A stretch of 9,262 nt of DNA, taken from Prevotellaceae bacterium (GTDB lineage Bacteria; Bacteroidota; Bacteroidia; Bacteroidales; UBA932). Location of the stretch: NCBI GenBank assembly GCA_031287815.1, contig JAITSM010000142.1:1-9262 (forward strand), written 5' to 3'. This document shows positions 6,249 to 9,262 of this stretch, in pieces; position 1 is the stretch's first letter, and each line of letters begins with the position of its first letter. The translations under genes were made by a program, and so were the position numbers. Under the pieces are notes generated by a model that saw nothing but the letters and a program-made list of their open reading frames with translations, was not told the DNA's origin and did no database searches.

Positions 6249-7499
6249 TTAAATCTTTCTCAAAATTATGGAAGCATTGTGCCCCCCGAAACCAAAGGTA
6301 TTGCTTAACGCCACATTCACTTCGCGCGATTGCGTTTTATTCAGCGTCAAGTTGAGTTTGTAGTCTATTTCTTCGTCTTCCGTTTCAAAATTGATGGTGG
6401 GAGGGATGGCGCTATTTTGGATAGCGCAGACACAGGCTAATGCCTCTACCGCGCCCGCCGCGCCCAACAAGTGGCCGGTCATGGATTTGGTCGAACTGAT
6501 GTTTAATTTATACGCCTGTTCGTCGAATACGGCTTTTACCGCTTTCAGTTCCGCCGGGTCGCCCACCGGAGTGGCTGTGCCGTGCACGTTGATATAATCC
6601 ACTTCTTCCGGGCGTACGGCAGCGTCTTCCAATGCGGCTTTCATCGCCAGGATAGCGCCCAAGCCGTCGGGATGCGATGCAGTGATGTGGTATGCATCCG
6701 CCGACATGCCGCCGCCGATGATTTCGGCATGGATTTTTGCGCCGCGCGCGCGGGCATGTTCATATTCTTCGAATACAAAACCGGCGCCGCCTTCACCCAT
6801 TACAAAGCCGTCGCGCGTCTTGTCAAACGGGCGCGAAGCCGTTTTGTAATTTTCATTGTTGGTAGACAAGGCCTGCGCAGAATTGAAGCCTCCAATACCC
6901 GGTTCGCTCACGGCGGCCTCCGAGCCGCCTACCACAATAGCGTCCGCCTTACCCAAACGGATAAGGTTGAAGGCATCGCACATGGCGGTAGTGGAAGAAG
7001 CGCAGGCCGAAACCGTGCCGTAATTCGGGCCGCGAAAACCGTATTTCATGGAAATGTGCCCGGCAGCGATATCCGAAATCATTTTAGGAACAAAAAACGG
7101 ATTGTAACGCGGCGTAAAATTCCCCTGTACATATCCTTTCACTTCTTCATAAAATGTCTGTATGCCGCCAATACCCGAAGCCCAAATAACGCCTACGCGG
7201 TCATGGTTGATTGCTCCGGCATGGATACCTGCATCCTGTATGGCTTCCCCGGCGGCAACCAATGCATATTGCGCATACAAATCCAACTACCGCGCTTCCT
7301 TGCGGTCAAGGCCGAAAGCGGATGGGTCGTAATTTTTCACCAGGCAGGCAAACTTTGTCTTAAAAAGCGTAGTATCAAAAGACGTTATCAACTCCGCGCC
7401 GCTTACGCCCGCCAGAAGGTTGGCAAAGTATTCGCTGACGTTATTCCCTAACGGATTGATCGTGCCAAGGCCGGTAACAACAACACGTTTTAATTCCAT
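6249..7499 (-). pseudogene. fabF: 3-oxoacyl-ACP synthase II (FabF), interrupted by an in-frame TAG at codon 71
   Basis: FabF elongates fatty acids by condensing malonyl-ACP with acyl-ACP. The frame is full length (417 codons with the stop), starting MELKRVVVTGLGTINPLG and ending LRKI. The catalytic triad is intact by full-length numbering: Cys166 in SACASS, His306 in NVHGTATP and His343 in MTGHLLGAAG. A single TAG at 7287-7289 follows DRKEAR, at a position that is usually Lys or Arg. The next codon is TTG where the family has a nearly invariant Met (normally R-K-M-D-L-Y). There is no frameshift, and the rest looks under normal selection. The options are a recent null mutation, suppression or readthrough, restart at the TTG (giving a 345-aa protein without the N-terminus), or a sequence error. 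It lies 42 nt after acpP, and there is no rnc downstream. Confidence 0.85.
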
Positions 7500-7541
7500 A
7501 CATTAAATTTCGTTAGTAATTCCCGCGACGAAGGCCGGGTA

Positions 7542-7778
7542 TTATTTTGCGTTTTGCTCAACATAAGCAATAGCGTCGCCTACCGTGCTGATTTTTTCCG
7601 CACTCTCATCGGGGATAGTGATATTGAATTCTTTTTCAAATTCCATAATCAACTCCACCGTGTCTAAGGAGTCTGCGCCGAGATCATTGGTAAAACTCGC
7701 CGTAGGGGTCACTTCATTTTCATCAACACCCAACTTATCTACGATAATTGCTTTTACTTTCGATGCTACATCTGCCAT
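7542..7778 (-). CDS. acpP: Acyl carrier protein
   Basis: This 78-aa acidic protein has the canonical phosphopantetheine site GADSLDTVELIMEFE, with Ser37 as the attachment residue. The four-helix ACP layout is complete, from MADVASKVKAIIVDKLG to the helix-4 region AIAYVEQNAK. It carries growing acyl chains in the cytoplasm for fatty-acid synthesis and is the partner of the adjacent FabF. The two genes are 42 nt apart, share the promoter at 7897-7927 and end at the hairpin at 6199-6232. Length and motif are normal for the family. The leader from the promoter to the ATG is about 110 nt and AT-rich, with an alternative weaker promoter possible inside it (TTTCTTTG near 7841). Confidence 0.97.
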   Translation of the reverse strand: MADVASKVKAIIVDKLGVDENEVTPTASFTNDLGADSLDTVELIMEFEKEFNITIPDESAEKISTVGDAIAYVEQNAK

Positions 7779-7890
7779 AATAGTTAATTTTAGTTAATAA
7801 ATTTAGTTAGTTTTTTATTTAATTTTTTCCATTTGCGGCTGCAAAGAAAACACATATTTCCGATATGACAAAATTTTTTATCATTTTTTT

Positions 7891-7922
7891 ATTGTACAAA
7901 AGTAATATTTTTTTTAATTTTG
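7891..7922 (+). promoter_or_regulatory. purN promoter
   Basis: The -7 element is TAATTTTG (7915-7922), an exact TAnnTTTG match, with a -33-like ATTG at 7891-7894 and a 20-nt spacer. Transcription would start near 7928, leaving a leader of about 44 nt. It overlaps the acpP promoter on the other strand. Confidence 0.65.
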
Positions 7923-7927
7923 GCAAA
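7897..7927 (-). promoter_or_regulatory. acpP-fabF promoter
   Basis: Read on the minus strand, -33 is TTTG (7924-7927) and -7 is TACTTTTG (7897-7904), with a 19-nt spacer. This is a full match to the Bacteroidota primary sigma consensus. It is interleaved with the purN promoter on the plus strand. Confidence 0.75.
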
Positions 7928-7971
7928 GTTTTTTAATTGTTTCACAAATCAATTTACTGAAAAATACACTT

Positions 7972-8550
7972 ATGGCTATCCTGTCTTTATTCGCTTCCGG
8001 TTCCGGAACCAACGTAGAAAATATTATCAATTATTTTAAACAGCCAACGAAAAATATAACCATAGGCGCCGTATTTGTCAATAACCCGCATGCCGGTGTG
8101 ATTGAACGGGCGCAACTGGCAAATATCCCGGTATATATTTTCAACCGCAATGCTTTTTACCATACGGAAAACGTACAGGAAAAATTGCAGGACTACCACG
8201 TAGACGCTATTATTCTTGCGGGCTTCCTGTGGTTAGTGCCGGACAGGTTAATACAATTTTTCCCGCACCGGATTTTAAATATTCACCCCGCATTGCTGCC
8301 TGCCTATGGCGGAAATGGAATGTACGGAATGCACGTACACCGCGCGGTTATTGCCAACCAGGAGCGGCAATCAGGCATTACCATTCATGAAGTAAACGGC
8401 GAATATGATCGTGGGAAAATTATTTTTCAAACCGCTTGCCGCGTGGCCCCCGGCGACACGCCGGAAACGTTGGCCGCAAAGGTACGCCGGCTCGAACACC
8501 GACATTTCCCGCGCGTAATTGAAGAATGGGTGAACGCATTTACGGCATAA
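7972..8550 (+). CDS. purN: Phosphoribosylglycinamide formyltransferase (GAR transformylase)
   Basis: PurN transfers a formyl group from 10-formyltetrahydrofolate to glycinamide ribonucleotide in purine synthesis. The 192-aa length is normal. Visible motifs are the phosphate-binding GSGTN near the N-terminus (10-14), NIHPALLPAYGG with the catalytic Asn103 and His105, and the catalytic Asp146 in VNGEYDRGKIIFQ. These correspond to Asn106, His108 and Asp144 of the E. coli enzyme. The ATG at 7972 puts FASGSGTN at the expected distance from the start. Divergent placement next to acpP-fabF is a familiar Bacteroidota arrangement. It appears monocistronic, and no strong terminator is seen downstream. 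Confidence 0.95.
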   Translation: MAILSLFASGSGTNVENIINYFKQPTKNITIGAVFVNNPHAGVIERAQLANIPVYIFNRNAFYHTENVQEKLQDYHVDAIILAGFLWLVPDRLIQFFPHRILNIHPALLPAYGGNGMYGMHVHRAVIANQERQSGITIHEVNGEYDRGKIIFQTACRVAPGDTPETLAAKVRRLEHRHFPRVIEEWVNAFTA

Positions 8551-8683
8551 CGGCAAGAACCGGATGTAAAAATTCAGACTTTTAAAGATTTTTTCTATCG
8601 CCGCCCACAATAACTGTAACCATACCGGCCTATTTACCTCTGCCGTTACGCACAGCAAAAGCAGTTGTGTTTTTAAAAATATT
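8551..8683. other. Gene-free stretch after purN
   Basis: I find no gene here. A possible weak AT-rich fold (around 8566-8595, centred on CTTTTAAAG) might end purN transcription, but there is no strong hairpin. TAACGGCA near 8548 and TGCCGTTA at 8641-8648 are complementary but 90 nt apart, and are probably chance. Confidence 0.4.
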
Positions 8684-8695
8684 TTTTCAAAAATA

Positions 8696-8726
8696 GTTGC
8701 AATTAAAAAATAAAGTAATATATTTG
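8696..8726 (+). promoter_or_regulatory. Bacteroidota-type promoter of the right secreted-protein gene
   Basis: GTTG (8696-8699), a 19-nt spacer and TATATTTG (8719-8726) have the same elements and spacing as the left unit. Predicted transcription starts near 8733, giving a leader of about 360 nt. Confidence 0.8.
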
Positions 8727-8789
8727 CAGCGGTTATTGATGTTCTTTATTTATCGGATTTGAATAATATTTCAATGGCTTTTGTTCAAG

Positions 8790-8911
8790 TTCAAGAATAC
8801 TGACAATGTTTGAATCAACGAGAATTTAGGCCGCATAACTAACGTGAGCTAGTATCGGCTTTTGATTCAGGTTGTCAGTAACCTCTTGAAGAGTCGATAC
8901 CAACTCACGTT
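8790..8911 (+). promoter_or_regulatory. Large H-type pseudoknot in the right leader RNA
   Basis: Stem 1 has three segments: 8790-8796 with 8884-8890 (TTCAAGA/TCTTGAA), 8798-8806 with 8872-8880 (TACTGACAA/TTGTCAGTA) and 8811-8818 with 8862-8869 (TGAATCAA/TTGATTCA), 24 bp in all. Its loop pairs with sequence downstream: 8841-8848 with 8904-8911 (AACGTGAG/CTCACGTT) and 8852-8857 with 8895-8900 (GTATCG/CGATAC), separated by a 3x3 interior loop. The topology equals that of the left leader, with only the AACGTG/CACGTT core in common. A small hairpin (8960-8965 with 8971-8976) follows. The fold was assigned by eye and no energy was calculated. Confidence 0.65.
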
Positions 8912-8998
8912 TCTTTTTATTTTTTGTAATGTAGTAACAGAAGTCCTAAAATGGGAGAATGTGCAAAAATTGTACATCAATTGGCAGTAAATAAAAAA

Positions 8999-9060
8999 TT
9001 GCAGCAAGGGGTTGTTTTATGTAGAAAAGTTTGTGTTTGAAAACAACCCCGAAACTGCGA
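8999..9060 (+). promoter_or_regulatory. Start-proximal hairpin of the right leader
   Basis: The inner 11-bp stem pairs 9008-9018 with 9040-9050 (GGGGTTGTTTT/AAAACAACCCC). The outer stem pairs 8999-9004 with 9055-9060 (TTGCAG/CTGCGA, one G-U). The loop contains TTTGTGTTTG, as in the left copy. It ends 32 nt before the ATG. Where the left stem has GGGATTG/CAATCCC this one has GGGGTTG/CAACCCC, so both arms have changed together. Confidence 0.7.
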
Positions 9061-9092
9061 AAAACAATATTAATTTTTAAAAACGTATTTTT

Positions 9093-9262
9093 ATGAAAAC
9101 AACATTTTTCTTCTTCGCAATGCTTGTAAGCATTACAGCAAGCGCAACAGTAACTATTACGCCGATAAGAACGGATTACATGAACCAAAAAGTAACGTTC
9201 AGCGTGTCATGGACAGGTACGCCCTATAACAATCATGTGTGGGTGTGGGTAGATTTCTGCCC
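9093..9262 (+). CDS. Secreted protein of a repeated family, 5' part only (runs off the right edge)
   Basis: There are 56 full codons from the ATG at 9093 to the window end with no stop. The signal peptide MKTTFFFFAMLVSITASA nearly equals that of the left-end gene. The mature part contains VTFSVSWTGTPYNN then HVWVWVDFC, aligning with KFRISWSD and AKIWVWVDFL on the left; between these motifs the two diverge. The alternating hydrophobic pattern suggests a beta-sandwich-like domain. Function is unknown. The start codon is supported by the conserved upstream AT-rich segment and by the signal peptide. Confidence 0.8.
   Translation, partial: MKTTFFFFAMLVSITASATVTITPIRTDYMNQKVTFSVSWTGTPYNNHVWVWVDFC

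Larger units (their letters stand above)
8682..9095 (+). repeat. Right copy of the inverted repeated unit
   Basis: This is the plus-strand counterpart of 225-592. The identical 29-bp block is at 8684-8712. It is followed by the same -7 element, a pseudoknot of equal topology, a start-proximal hairpin, AACAATATTAA (9062-9072), and ATGAAAACA at the gene start. The two units point outwards and enclose about 8.1 kb of ordinary genes. Confidence 0.75.

Noticed and set aside
6582..7451. Long open frame on the plus strand (about 289 codons)
   Set aside because: It lies entirely antisense to fabF and its translation has no recognisable motif; it is a shadow of the GC-rich coding frame.
8551..8600. 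Intrinsic terminator after purN
   Set aside because: Only weak A/T complementarity around CTTTTAAAG, with no stable GC stem.
225..9095. The two inverted units as ends of a composite transposon or invertible segment
   Set aside because: Identity is patchy, there is no transposase or recombinase between them, no target duplications, and the enclosed genes are ordinary chromosomal housekeeping genes.

Overview
The window looks like a chromosome segment from a Bacteroidota bacterium, most likely order Bacteroidales. The evidence is promoters with the Bacteroidota -7 element TAnnTTTG, weak or absent Shine-Dalgarno sequences, the purN / acpP-fabF arrangement, and protein families typical of the phylum (TMTC-like TPR membrane protein, Lnb/DUF4105-like protein, a probable DUF6261 protein). 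The core genes are GC-rich and the flanking leaders are very AT-rich. I cannot name the genus.

Layout. (1) 1-592, minus: the 5' part of a secreted-protein gene running off the left edge, preceded by a leader of about 315 nt and its promoter. (2) 747-5167, plus: a tight three-gene operon (TMTC-like GT-C/TPR membrane protein; Lnb/DUF4105-like protein with a membrane tail; probable DUF6261 protein), with a 6-nt gap and then an ATGA overlap. (3) 5164-6027, minus: a UbiA-family prenyltransferase whose stop codon overlaps that of the operon by 4 nt. (4) 6199-7778, minus: acpP then fabF, ended by a 15-bp GAAA-loop hairpin; fabF carries an in-frame TAG at codon 71. (5) 7972-8550, plus: purN, divergent from acpP, with the two core promoters interleaved. 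(6) 8684-9262, plus: a second copy of the unit in (1), pointing out of the right edge.

The most interesting feature is the pair of outward-facing units at the ends. They share a 29-bp identical promoter block. Each leader can fold as an H-type pseudoknot (two long interleaved stems) built from largely different primary sequences, which keeps only a short AACGTG/CACGTT core. Each then has a hairpin about 32 nt before the start codon whose two arms differ in a paired way between copies. The encoded proteins share a near-identical signal peptide and a WVWVDF motif but diverge between them. I read this as a dispersed gene family with a conserved, structured, possibly regulatory RNA leader. I do not recognise it as a named RNA class.

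The housekeeping part covers fatty-acid elongation (acyl carrier protein and ketoacyl-ACP synthase II), purine synthesis (GAR transformylase), isoprenoid quinone prenylation and envelope biogenesis. The TAG in fabF is the other point to check: it is either a real lesion, a readthrough site or an assembly error.
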